Part shown: positions 17,891 through 25,264 of the stretch, one piece after another
How positions within the stretch are numbered: the first letter of the stretch is position 1
How the letters are laid out: every line of letters starts with the position of its first letter
Origin: CAYOHG01 sp964465125
GTDB taxonomy: Bacteria; Planctomycetota; Phycisphaerae; UBA1845; Fen-1342
Direction: 5' to 3'
Length of the DNA stretch: 35,205 nucleotides
Assembly: GCA_964465125.1 (NCBI GenBank)
Contig: CAYXIO010000042.1
Location: 1-35,205, forward strand
The notes under the pieces: model-generated
Database searches by the model: none
Told to the model about the DNA's origin: nothing
Seen by the model: the letters and a program-made list of their open reading frames with translations, nothing else
Program-made: the position numbers and the translations under genes

Positions 17891-20350
17891 ATGGTCACTG
17901 AGACGAAGCACCTGCGGAGCCGCCGCGCGGCGTTGGGGGGTCTGCTGCTCCAGCTTGCCGCCACCGTGGCCTTCTTCGCGCTCTGGCTTTCGACGAGGTC
18001 GCTGGCGCTCGGCGCGCTGAGCTGGTTCACGCTCGCCGGCGTCCCGATCTGGTTCGTCGCGCTGCTGGTGTTTCGGCAGAAGGAGCTGGCCGCGCTCGAG
18101 GCGCTCGACCTCGAGCAGCTTCAGCGCGAGAAAGCGGCGACCGGGGGCGGCGAAGCGCTGTTCGGCGAGCAGGGCGAGTCGTCTGGTTTTCGGGTCGCTG
18201 CCGCGCGCCTCCAGTGGATGGAACGCTGGCTGCTGCCGCTCTTCGGGATCATCACGGCGACGGCGCTGCTGGTGTTCGGAGCGGTCGCGCTGCTGGACAC
18301 GCGCAGGTTCTTCGTCGACGCCACGGTGCGCTGGCACGAGCTGCGCGGCGTCGACATCGGGCTGATCCTGTGCGCGGTGGTCACGATCTGCCTCTTCTTC
18401 TTCTCGCGCTTTGCGACCGGCCTGGCGCGCGTCAGCGAGTGGCAACTGCTGCGCGGCTGCGGCGCGTTCATGCTCGGCAACGTGCTGGCCGGCGCCGCGA
18501 TCACCATCGCGTTCGGCCTCAAGCTCTACCAGAACCTCGAATCCGTCGAGCACTGGCTGACCCTGATCATCCCCGCCTTCATGATCTTGCTCGGGGCGGA
18601 GATGGCCATCAACGTCGTGCTCGACGTGTACCGCCCGCGCACCAGGGGCGTCGAAGTCCGCGCCCCCTTCGACAGCCGGATTCTGGGCCTGTTCTCCGAG
18701 CCCGGCGGCGTCGGCCAGTCGGTTGCGGAGGCCCTGAAGTACCAGTTCGGGTTCGAGGTCTCGCAGTCGTGGTTCTACCAGCTCCTGCAACGGACCTTCG
18801 TGCCGCTTGCGGGCGTCGCGACCCTGATCGTCTGGCTGCTGAGCTGCATCGTGATCGTGCATCCGCAGCAGAACGCGATCGTCGAGCTGTTCGGGCAGCA
18901 GCTCGATCCGCAGCATCCGCTCGGTCCGGGGATTCACTTCAAGGCGCCGTACCCGTTCGCCACGGTCGAGCGCTTCGACACCGGGCGGATCCACGAGTTC
19001 GTGGTCGGGTTTCGGTCCGGCGACGCCGCGCTCGAGGATCCATCCGCGGGCACGGACGCCAGCGCGCGCCCGGCGGTCGAGCTGTGGACCGATCCGAAAC
19101 ACCTCGGCCGCGAGCACTTCAACTTCATCATCGCGCCGCCGCGCAGCGACGAGTCGACCGCCAGCGCGCCGGCCGGGGGCGAGCCCGGCACGGGTACGCA
19201 ACGTGCCCCGGTGCACCTGGTCCGCGCCCACGTGGTGGTGCAATACCGCCTGCGGGCCGACCAGCTCGACCGCGTGACACGGAACGCCGACGACCCGCAC
19301 CGCATCATTCGTGCCCTGGCCTGGGAGGAGATCACGCGCTACAACGCCGCCGCCACCGTCGACGCGATGATGTCCTCGCTGCGAGCGGTGATGGGCGCCG
19401 AGCTGCTGGCGCGCATCGCCGCCCGGACAGAAGCCGCCCGGCTCGGTTTGGAGATCGTGCACGTCAGCGTGCTGGGGGTTCATCCGGAGAGCACCGCCGC
19501 CGTCGCCTTTCGCCAGGTCGTCACCGCGCAGCAGGACAAGGTCGCCGAGATTCGCCGGGCGCGCGTGCAGGAGAACCAACTTCTCTCCCAGGCCGTCGGC
19601 GACGTCGCGCGGGCGGTATCCATCGGCGAGGCCATCACGGCCGGAGCCGCGGCGGACCGCTCGTTCACCGAGAGCGACCGCGCGCTTCGCCGGACGGGCG
19701 GGCCCGATGCGGCCCGGTTCGAAGAAGCACTCGCCGCCGCGGAAGCCTACCGCGCGGTGCTGACCGCTCGGCTGGACGTCGACGTGTCGACCGATCAACT
19801 GACGCGGGCGCACGAGGAGTTCGACCTTGGCATGGGCCGCAGCCCGGAGCAGCTTCGCCAGGCCGAACAGCACGTCGCACAGCAGGCCGTCGCGGAGCGG
19901 TCCGCCGCAGATGCGTGGGAAAGCGCGATCGGGCCGTGGCGCGAGCGCGTGCAGGCGGACTTCGGCGCGGAGGCGGCCGAGCAGGCGGTGCTGAACCTCG
20001 AGGCGCGCATCGCGCAGCGGTTCTGGAATGACCGGCTCGACGGCCAACTGGTCGGCCTGGAAGGCGAGGCGGCGGTTCGGCTGGCGCGCGCCCGGGCGCA
20101 GCGCTGGCAGCGCGAGATGAAAGCCGCCGGCGAGGTTTCGCTGCTTCAGAACGAGCGTTTCGCCTACCGCGCGAACCCGCGCGTCTACCGCATGCGCACC
20201 TATCTGGAAGCGCTCGTCAACGGACTGTCCGGGGTGCGCAAGTTCTTCTTCGCATTCGACCCGGGCACGCGCCACATCAAGCTGAGACTCAACGCGGAAG
20301 ACCAGGCCCGCCCGGACCTGACCGGGCTGCCCACCAAGGAAGAGCAATGA
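17891..20350 (+). CDS. Polytopic SPFH (band 7) domain protein
   Basis: First gene of a six-gene operon; 819 residues. GAGGA lies 5 nt before ATG 17891. Unlike ordinary HflK/flotillin proteins it has a large membrane domain first: predicted segments near 15-35, 43-62, 113-135, 154-175, 190-210, 222-244 and 303-323. The last is directly followed by the SPFH start (VHPQQNAIVELFGQQLDP, then GPGIHFKAPYPFATVERF). SPFH sequence continues to about 560, interrupted by a Ser/Ala/Gly insertion near 390-445, then a long Ala/Glu/Arg/Gln-rich helical region to about 770. SPFH proteins form ring- or cage-like oligomers around membrane partners; a role around the ABC transporter encoded downstream is inference. 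No FtsH protease gene is nearby. The exact boundaries are by eye. Confidence 0.8.
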   Translation: MVTETKHLRSRRAALGGLLLQLAATVAFFALWLSTRSLALGALSWFTLAGVPIWFVALLVFRQKELAALEALDLEQLQREKAATGGGEALFGEQGESSGFRVAAARLQWMERWLLPLFGIITATALLVFGAVALLDTRRFFVDATVRWHELRGVDIGLILCAVVTICLFFFSRFATGLARVSEWQLLRGCGAFMLGNVLAGAAITIAFGLKLYQNLESVEHWLTLIIPAFMILLGAEMAINVVLDVYRPRTRGVEVRAPFDSRILGLFSEPGGVGQSVAEALKYQFGFEVSQSWFYQLLQRTFVPLAGVATLIVWLLSCIVIVHPQQNAIVELFGQQLDPQHPLGPGIHFKAPYPFATVERFDTGRIHEFVVGFRSGDAALEDPSAGTDASARPAVELWTDPKHLGREHFNFIIAPPRSDESTASAPAGGEPGTGTQRAPVHLVRAHVVVQYRLRADQLDRVTRNADDPHRIIRALAWEEITRYNAAATVDAMMSSLRAVMGAELLARIAARTEAARLGLEIVHVSVLGVHPESTAAVAFRQVVTAQQDKVAEIRRARVQENQLLSQAVGDVARAVSIGEAITAGAAADRSFTESDRALRRTGGPDAARFEEALAAAEAYRAVLTARLDVDVSTDQLTRAHEEFDLGMGRSPEQLRQAEQHVAQQAVAERSAADAWESAIGPWRERVQADFGAEAAEQAVLNLEARIAQRFWNDRLDGQLVGLEGEAAVRLARARAQRWQREMKAAGEVSLLQNERFAYRANPRVYRMRTYLEALVNGLSGVRKFFFAFDPGTRHIKLRLNAEDQARPDLTGLPTKEEQ

Positions 20351-20399
20351 TCGCCGCCGGCGCTGAGCCGCCGCGCGCTCGATTCTCGAGGATTCGCCC

Positions 20400-21398
20400 A
20401 TGAAGAGATTTCCGCTGCCGACCGTCGTCACCGCGCTGGTGCTGGTGCTGATCCTGTCCGCCTACGCCGTGACCTTCCAGGTGCGGTTCTCGCAGGCGGC
20501 CGTGAAGGTCAGCATCTGGCAGAAGGACAACGCGGTCGTCGTGACCGAGCCGGGCCTGTACTTCAAATGGCCCCCGCCGGTCGAGAAGGTGCATGCCTAC
20601 GACATGCGGCTGCGCACGCTCGAGACGCCTGAGACCGAGATCAAGACGTCTGACGGGCAGAACGTGATCGTCGGGTGCTACGCGCTGTGGAAGATCGAGG
20701 ATCCGCTCCAGTTCTTCATCCGCATCGGCAACGAGCGCGACGCCGACGAGCGGTTGCGGACGCGCATCAACGAGGTGCGCGCCACGGTGATCGGGCGTCA
20801 CAACCTCGGCGAGTTCGTCAACCTCGACCGGACGCTGGTCGACCGCACCTATCAGCAGCTTCAGCAGGAGATGATCGACCTCGCCGGCACGGACCTGAGC
20901 ACCAGCTACGGCGTTCAGCTCGTGCAGGTCGGGATTCGGCGGATTTCGCTGCCCGAGGAAGCGACCCAGAGCGTGCTCGAATCGATGAAGCAGGAGCGCG
21001 AGAAGCTCGCCGCGAAGTATCGCGAGGAAGGCAAGGGCCTGGCGGCGGCGATCCGCGCCCGGGCGGAGTCGCTCAAGGACCAGATTCTCGCCTTCGCCGA
21101 CAGCAAGGCCAAGGAGATCGAGGCGGAAGGCACCCGCGCCACTGAGCGCATCCTCGCCCAGGTCAGCGACGAGGATTCCGAGTTCTTCATCTGGCTGCGC
21201 TACCTCGACGCCCTGCGCGCGTCGTTCAAGAGCGACGGCACGCTCGTCCTCGACGCGCAGTCCGTGCTGTTCGCTCCGTTCGCCTCGCCCTCGGTAAGCG
21301 CCCCCGCGCCACGCGGCGCGCCGACGGCCGAGGCGCAGCCCACGTCGGCACCCGCCGCCGCCGAGCGCGAGCCCGCCGCGGTCGTGGAGATTCCGTAA
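20400..21398 (+). CDS. SPFH domain protein, HflC-like
   Basis: 332 residues. GAGGA at 7 nt supports ATG 20400. One N-terminal membrane anchor (about 7-27) is followed by an SPFH domain beginning with VSIWQKDNAVVVTEPGLYFK and WPPPVEKVHAYDMRL, a typical HflC/HflK pattern. A charged helical region with Lys/Glu/Ala-rich repeats (about 190-275: MKQEREKLAAKYREEGKG and so on) matches the HflC coiled coil, then an Ala/Pro-rich tail. It lies 49 bp after the polytopic SPFH gene and its stop overlaps the next start (TAATG). In E. coli HflC pairs with HflK to cage FtsH; here two sister SPFH genes and ABC genes surround it, so I avoid the symbol hflC. Confidence 0.85.
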   Translation: MKRFPLPTVVTALVLVLILSAYAVTFQVRFSQAAVKVSIWQKDNAVVVTEPGLYFKWPPPVEKVHAYDMRLRTLETPETEIKTSDGQNVIVGCYALWKIEDPLQFFIRIGNERDADERLRTRINEVRATVIGRHNLGEFVNLDRTLVDRTYQQLQQEMIDLAGTDLSTSYGVQLVQVGIRRISLPEEATQSVLESMKQEREKLAAKYREEGKGLAAAIRARAESLKDQILAFADSKAKEIEAEGTRATERILAQVSDEDSEFFIWLRYLDALRASFKSDGTLVLDAQSVLFAPFASPSVSAPAPRGAPTAEAQPTSAPAAAEREPAAVVEIP

Positions 21399-22696
21399 TG
21401 CACGACGGACATGACCCCGCGCTCGGCCAAAGACACCGCGAGGACGTTCCCCGGCGGCCGACGGACGCGTTCGACCCCGCCCAGGAATCGCTGAGCCAGG
21501 CGCTGCGCTCCGGCTTCAACGTCCTGCGCGTCCTGATGGTGATCCTGCTGGTCGCGTACTTCCTCTCCGGCTGGTTCAAGGTCGAGCCCGGCGAGCAGGG
21601 GCTAATCGTCAGCCTCGGCAAGCTCCGTCTCAACAGCTCGGGCGCGTCCGACTACACCGGCACGCCGGTCTTCGGCCCCGGCTCGTACGCCTCGCTGCCC
21701 GAGCCGTTCGAGCAGCAGATCCGCATCTCCGGCAGCACCCAGACGCTGCCCATCCGCACGTTCATGTACGGCCGCGGCAAGGAGGACGAGGGCAAGCCCG
21801 TCGCCGAGAACGTCCCGCCGCGCGACAAGCTCGACCCGCGGGTCGACGGCACGATGCTCAGCGGCGACCGCGGGCTCTCGCACGGCCTCTGGACGATCGA
21901 GTATCGCGTCGCGAACGCCGAGCACTTCGTGCGAACCGTGGGCGAGCGGCCGACCGACGCCGGGCCGCTGCTGCGGGCACTGGCCGAGGATGCGATCGTC
22001 CAGACGGCTTCGGGCATGCCCGTCGAGCGCCTGACGCGCACGCGCGTCGATCCGTCCCAGGCGGATTTCACGCTCGAAGTCCGGCGGCGCCTCAGCGACG
22101 CCCTGGACCGGCTCGAAGCCGGGCTGGTCATCGACAAGGTCGTGGCGGAGACGGTCGAGCCCGGCAAGGTGCGCCAGGCGTTCATCGGCGTGACCAAGGC
22201 GCAGAGCGACCGCGAGCGTGAGATCAACGAGGCCCGCCAGACGCGCGAGCAACTGCTCAACGGCGCCGCCGGCCCGCAGTATGCATCGCTGCTCGAGGCC
22301 ATCGAGGACTACGGCCAGGCGCACACCGAGCCGCAGCGCGACGAGCGGCGCGCCCGCATCGACGCGTTGCTCGACCAGGCCGGCGGCGAGGTGTCGGTGA
22401 TGCTCCAAAGAGCCGGCACCCGCGCGACCGAAATCCGCGAGACGGCCCGGCAGGAATTCGAGTATTTCCAGAACGTTCTGCCGGCCTACCGCAAGCAGCC
22501 GGCGCTGACGACCACGCGCCTGTGGAGCGAAATGCGCGCCGCCGTCCTCGGCAACAAGCAGCTCGAAGTGTTTTTCATGCCGACCATCGCGCAGGACGTC
22601 GAGATTATCATCAACCGCAACATCCAGCGCCTGCTCGAAGCCGACACGGAGCGCTACAAGCAGCGCTTCCAGCAGCCGGCCCCGCAGGCACCCTGA
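21398..22696 (+). CDS. SPFH domain protein, HflK-like
   Basis: 432 residues. The start codon overlaps the previous stop by one base (TAATG), with GGAG 8 nt upstream, so translation is probably coupled. A hydrophilic N-terminus (about 40 residues) precedes one membrane segment (about 41-61) and the SPFH entry FKVEPGEQGLIVSLGKLRLN. Later parts include VEYRV-like IEYRVANAEHF, the conserved ALAEDAIVQTASGM region, and VVAETVEPGKVRQAF with a downstream helical region (IGVTKAQSDREREINEARQT). This is the HflK plan. With the two genes upstream it would give three different SPFH subunits, so a mixed ring or cage is conceivable. Confidence 0.85.
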   Translation: MHDGHDPALGQRHREDVPRRPTDAFDPAQESLSQALRSGFNVLRVLMVILLVAYFLSGWFKVEPGEQGLIVSLGKLRLNSSGASDYTGTPVFGPGSYASLPEPFEQQIRISGSTQTLPIRTFMYGRGKEDEGKPVAENVPPRDKLDPRVDGTMLSGDRGLSHGLWTIEYRVANAEHFVRTVGERPTDAGPLLRALAEDAIVQTASGMPVERLTRTRVDPSQADFTLEVRRRLSDALDRLEAGLVIDKVVAETVEPGKVRQAFIGVTKAQSDREREINEARQTREQLLNGAAGPQYASLLEAIEDYGQAHTEPQRDERRARIDALLDQAGGEVSVMLQRAGTRATEIRETARQEFEYFQNVLPAYRKQPALTTTRLWSEMRAAVLGNKQLEVFFMPTIAQDVEIIINRNIQRLLEADTERYKQRFQQPAPQAP

Positions 22697-22720
22697 TCCC
22701 GCAGCGCCCCGGAGCCTGAT

Positions 22721-23884
22721 GTGAGCGCGACGCCCGTAATCTCCGCCGTCGGCCTGACCAAGGTCTTTCGCGACTTCTGGCACCGGGCGCGCGTCCAGGC
22801 GGTCGACAACGTCGACTTGCAGGTCGAGCCCGGCGAGCTGTTCGGGCTGCTCGGCCCCAACGGCTCGGGCAAGAGCACGTCGATCAAGATGATCCTCGGG
22901 CTGCTTCACCCGACCCGCGGCCGCGTCTCCGTCTTCGGTCGGCCGCCCAACGACGTGCGCACCAAGAGCCGCATCGGCTATCTCCCGGAAGAGTCCTACC
23001 TCTACCGATTCCTCAACGCGCGCGAGACGCTCGAGTACTACGCGACGCTCTTCCAGCTTCCGCGGCGCGAGCGGCAGCGGCGCATCGAAGAGCTGCTCGA
23101 AATGGTCGGGCTGCGCTCGGCCGCCCGCCGGCCCGTGGGCGAGTATTCCAAGGGCATGGCGCGGCGCATCGGGCTGGCGCAGGCCCTGATCAACGATCCG
23201 GACCTGCTCATTCTCGACGAGCCCACCAGCGGACTCGATCCGATCGGCTCCAAGCTCGTCAAGGACATCATCCTGCGGCTCGGCCGCGACTTCAAGAAGA
23301 CGATCCTGCTCTCGAGCCACCTGCTCGCCGACGTCGAGGAAGTCTGCGACCGCGTGACGATCCTCTTCGGCGGGAAGATCCGCGTCGCCGGCACGCTCGG
23401 CGAAGTGCTCAGCCGACACGACGAGCTCCAGCTCACCACCGCCCGACTGTCCGAAAGCACGCTCGAGCGGATTCGCCAGCTCATCGAGCGCGAAACCGGC
23501 CAGTCGTTGACGGTCAGCACCCCACGCGAAAGGCTGGAGACGCTCTTCCTGCGCATTGTCCAGGAAGCGCACGCGCAGAAGGTGGCGACGGCGGGCAGCG
23601 CGCCCGCGGGCGAAATCGCCGGCTTCCTCGGCGGCACCGCGGAGGGCCAGGGCCTGCTCGAATCGCTGACCCGCGCCGAGCCGGTCGCGCCGCTGTCCGA
23701 AGCGCCGCCCGAGACGGCGACGCCCGCGCCGCAAGCCGAGCTGCTCGAGAACCTCACGCGCGCTCGATCCGCGAGCCCGGCGCCGCCGCAGGCGGCCGCA
23801 TCCCAGCCCGGCCGGTCCCTGGACGACGTGGACCGCGACCTGCTCGAAGGTCTGAGCGGCGATCGCGGCGAAGAGAAGCCATGA
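22721..23884 (+). CDS. ABC transporter ATP-binding protein with extended C-terminal tail
   Basis: 387 residues; GTG start with GGAG 6 nt upstream. Residues 1-235 are a standard ABC-2-type ATPase: Walker A GPNGSGKST (45-53), signature YSKGMARR (142-149; the family usually has SGGQ/SKGM), Walker B LLILDEPTSGLDP (162-174) and H-loop His200. Residues about 236-285 are a usual C-terminal extension. Residues 286-387 are an unusual Ala/Pro/Glu-rich tail holding three copies of a short motif: GLLESLTRAE (311-320), ELLENLTRAR (340-349) and DLLEGLSGDR (373-382), separated by proline-rich linkers. The gene overlaps the following permease by 4 bases (ATGA), so the two are surely co-expressed. Confidence 0.9.
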   Translation: MSATPVISAVGLTKVFRDFWHRARVQAVDNVDLQVEPGELFGLLGPNGSGKSTSIKMILGLLHPTRGRVSVFGRPPNDVRTKSRIGYLPEESYLYRFLNARETLEYYATLFQLPRRERQRRIEELLEMVGLRSAARRPVGEYSKGMARRIGLAQALINDPDLLILDEPTSGLDPIGSKLVKDIILRLGRDFKKTILLSSHLLADVEEVCDRVTILFGGKIRVAGTLGEVLSRHDELQLTTARLSESTLERIRQLIERETGQSLTVSTPRERLETLFLRIVQEAHAQKVATAGSAPAGEIAGFLGGTAEGQGLLESLTRAEPVAPLSEAPPETATPAPQAELLENLTRARSASPAPPQAAASQPGRSLDDVDRDLLEGLSGDRGEEKP

Positions 23885-25251
23885 AGAACGCGCTCGCCAT
23901 CGCACGACTGACGGTCCGCGAAGGCATCCGCATGCGGATCGTCCTCGTCATGGTCGTGCTCCTGGTGCTGATCGTGACGGAGCTTCCCTTCGCGCTGAAG
24001 GGCGACGAAACGGTCTCGGGCCGGCTCCAGACGTTTCTGGCCTACTCGCTGGGCGCGCTGGGCTTTCTGCTCGGCATCTCGACTGTCTTCCTGGCCTGCT
24101 CGACGCTTTCGACGGAGTTCCGCACGCGAACGCTGCACCTGATCGTCACCAAGCCGGTCGCACGGATCGAGATTCTGCTGGGCAAATGGCTGGGCATCAC
24201 GTTTCTGAACCTGGCGCTGCTCATCGCCGGCGCCCTCGCGATCTACTCGCTGGCCGTCTTCGTCAAGAACCGCCCGGCCCAGTTCGAGCGCGACCGCGTC
24301 AAGCTCGAGGACACGATCTGGACGGCGCGTGTCGCGGGCACGCCCGTCGTGCCCGACTTCGCCGAGGACGCCCGCCGCTACATCGACGAGCAGGTGCAGC
24401 AGGGCCGCACGTTCTCGCAGGGCGCCGACGCGGCCCGCGCGCAGGCCCAGCACGACCTGGAGGAGCGCTGGCGCCAGGTGGGGCCCGGCGAGCAGCGGCT
24501 CTACGAGTTCAAGGACCTGCCCGCGCCCGATCAGGGCAGCCGCGTCTACCAGGTGCGTTTCAAGGCCCGCGGGACCCCCATTCCGCCTGAGGAGCTGCTG
24601 CCGATCACCTGGGCGGTGGTCGATCCCGAGACGGGCGGCGTCGAGATGATGCTCGACTCCAACGAACGGCACGGGCAGGTGCACCAGTTCTTCATTCCCA
24701 TCCAGGTCGTCAAGGACGGCCGCGCCGCGCTGGGCGTCATCAACCCGACCGACAGGATCACGATCTACTTCGAAGGCAACGACGGATTGCAGCTGCTCTA
24801 CCGCGTCGGCGGCTTCGAGGGCAACTACCTCGCTTGCGTGCTGCTGATCCTCATGCGGCTGTCGTTTCTGGCGGCGCTGGGCCTGTTCTTCAGCACGTTC
24901 GTCTCCTTCCCCACCGCCAGCGTGACGGTGCTCCTGCTCTACGTGCTGTGCTCGTTCAAGCCCGACTGGCTGGACGTGATCGGCGCTAAGATGCAGGTGT
25001 ATGATCCGAGCCTCGACCCCTACGGCGCGCTCGGTCCCTACATCCGCGCGCTGCTCGCGCCGCTGCTGGATTACCTGCTGCCCGACTTCACCCGCTACAA
25101 CGGGAACAGCTTGCTGGTCGAAGGCTTCGCCATCCGGGCCGAGGCGGTCGCCGGCGCCGCGCTGCGCACGCTCACGTACGGACTGGTGCTGCTGGCTTTG
25201 CCCGGCTGGCTGATCTTCTACAATCGAGAGGTGGCGGAAGTCACCGTCTGA
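23881..25251 (+). CDS. ABC-2-type permease with large extracytoplasmic domain
   Basis: 456 residues. Membrane segments near 19-34, 51-73 and 103-126 are followed by a hydrophilic, probably extracytoplasmic domain (about 127-315), then further segments (317-340, 345-365, 425-445). The N-terminal part shares its plan and the KPV-x-R...LLGK-x-LG segment with the divergent permease at 16765. The large loop has charged helical stretches (RYIDEQVQQGR, LEERWRQVGPGEQRLYEFKD) and no family I recognise. It partners with the ATPase whose gene it overlaps by 4 bases. The 727-residue gene follows after 13 bp. Substrate unknown. Confidence 0.85.
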   Translation: MKNALAIARLTVREGIRMRIVLVMVVLLVLIVTELPFALKGDETVSGRLQTFLAYSLGALGFLLGISTVFLACSTLSTEFRTRTLHLIVTKPVARIEILLGKWLGITFLNLALLIAGALAIYSLAVFVKNRPAQFERDRVKLEDTIWTARVAGTPVVPDFAEDARRYIDEQVQQGRTFSQGADAARAQAQHDLEERWRQVGPGEQRLYEFKDLPAPDQGSRVYQVRFKARGTPIPPEELLPITWAVVDPETGGVEMMLDSNERHGQVHQFFIPIQVVKDGRAALGVINPTDRITIYFEGNDGLQLLYRVGGFEGNYLACVLLILMRLSFLAALGLFFSTFVSFPTASVTVLLLYVLCSFKPDWLDVIGAKMQVYDPSLDPYGALGPYIRALLAPLLDYLLPDFTRYNGNSLLVEGFAIRAEAVAGAALRTLTYGLVLLALPGWLIFYNREVAEVTV

Positions 25252-25264
25252 CACGGAGATGGCC

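Noticed and set aside
16604..20431. Minus-strand open frame of 1275 codons antisense to the P1B ATPase end, permease and SPFH gene
   Set aside because: It overlaps genes with clear families on both strands, has Arg/Ala/Pro/Asp-rich shadow composition and no motif; long antisense frames are expected with GC-rich third positions. The same applies to the long antisense frames at 10412-12760, 21602-23905, 23038-25266 and 25241-27460.
20400..22696. The HflC-like and HflK-like pair as the ordinary HflKC regulators of FtsH
   Set aside because: They are in a transporter operon with a third SPFH gene and no ftsH nearby; the order (C-like before K-like) also differs from the usual hflK-hflC. A shared function is possible but cannot be assumed.
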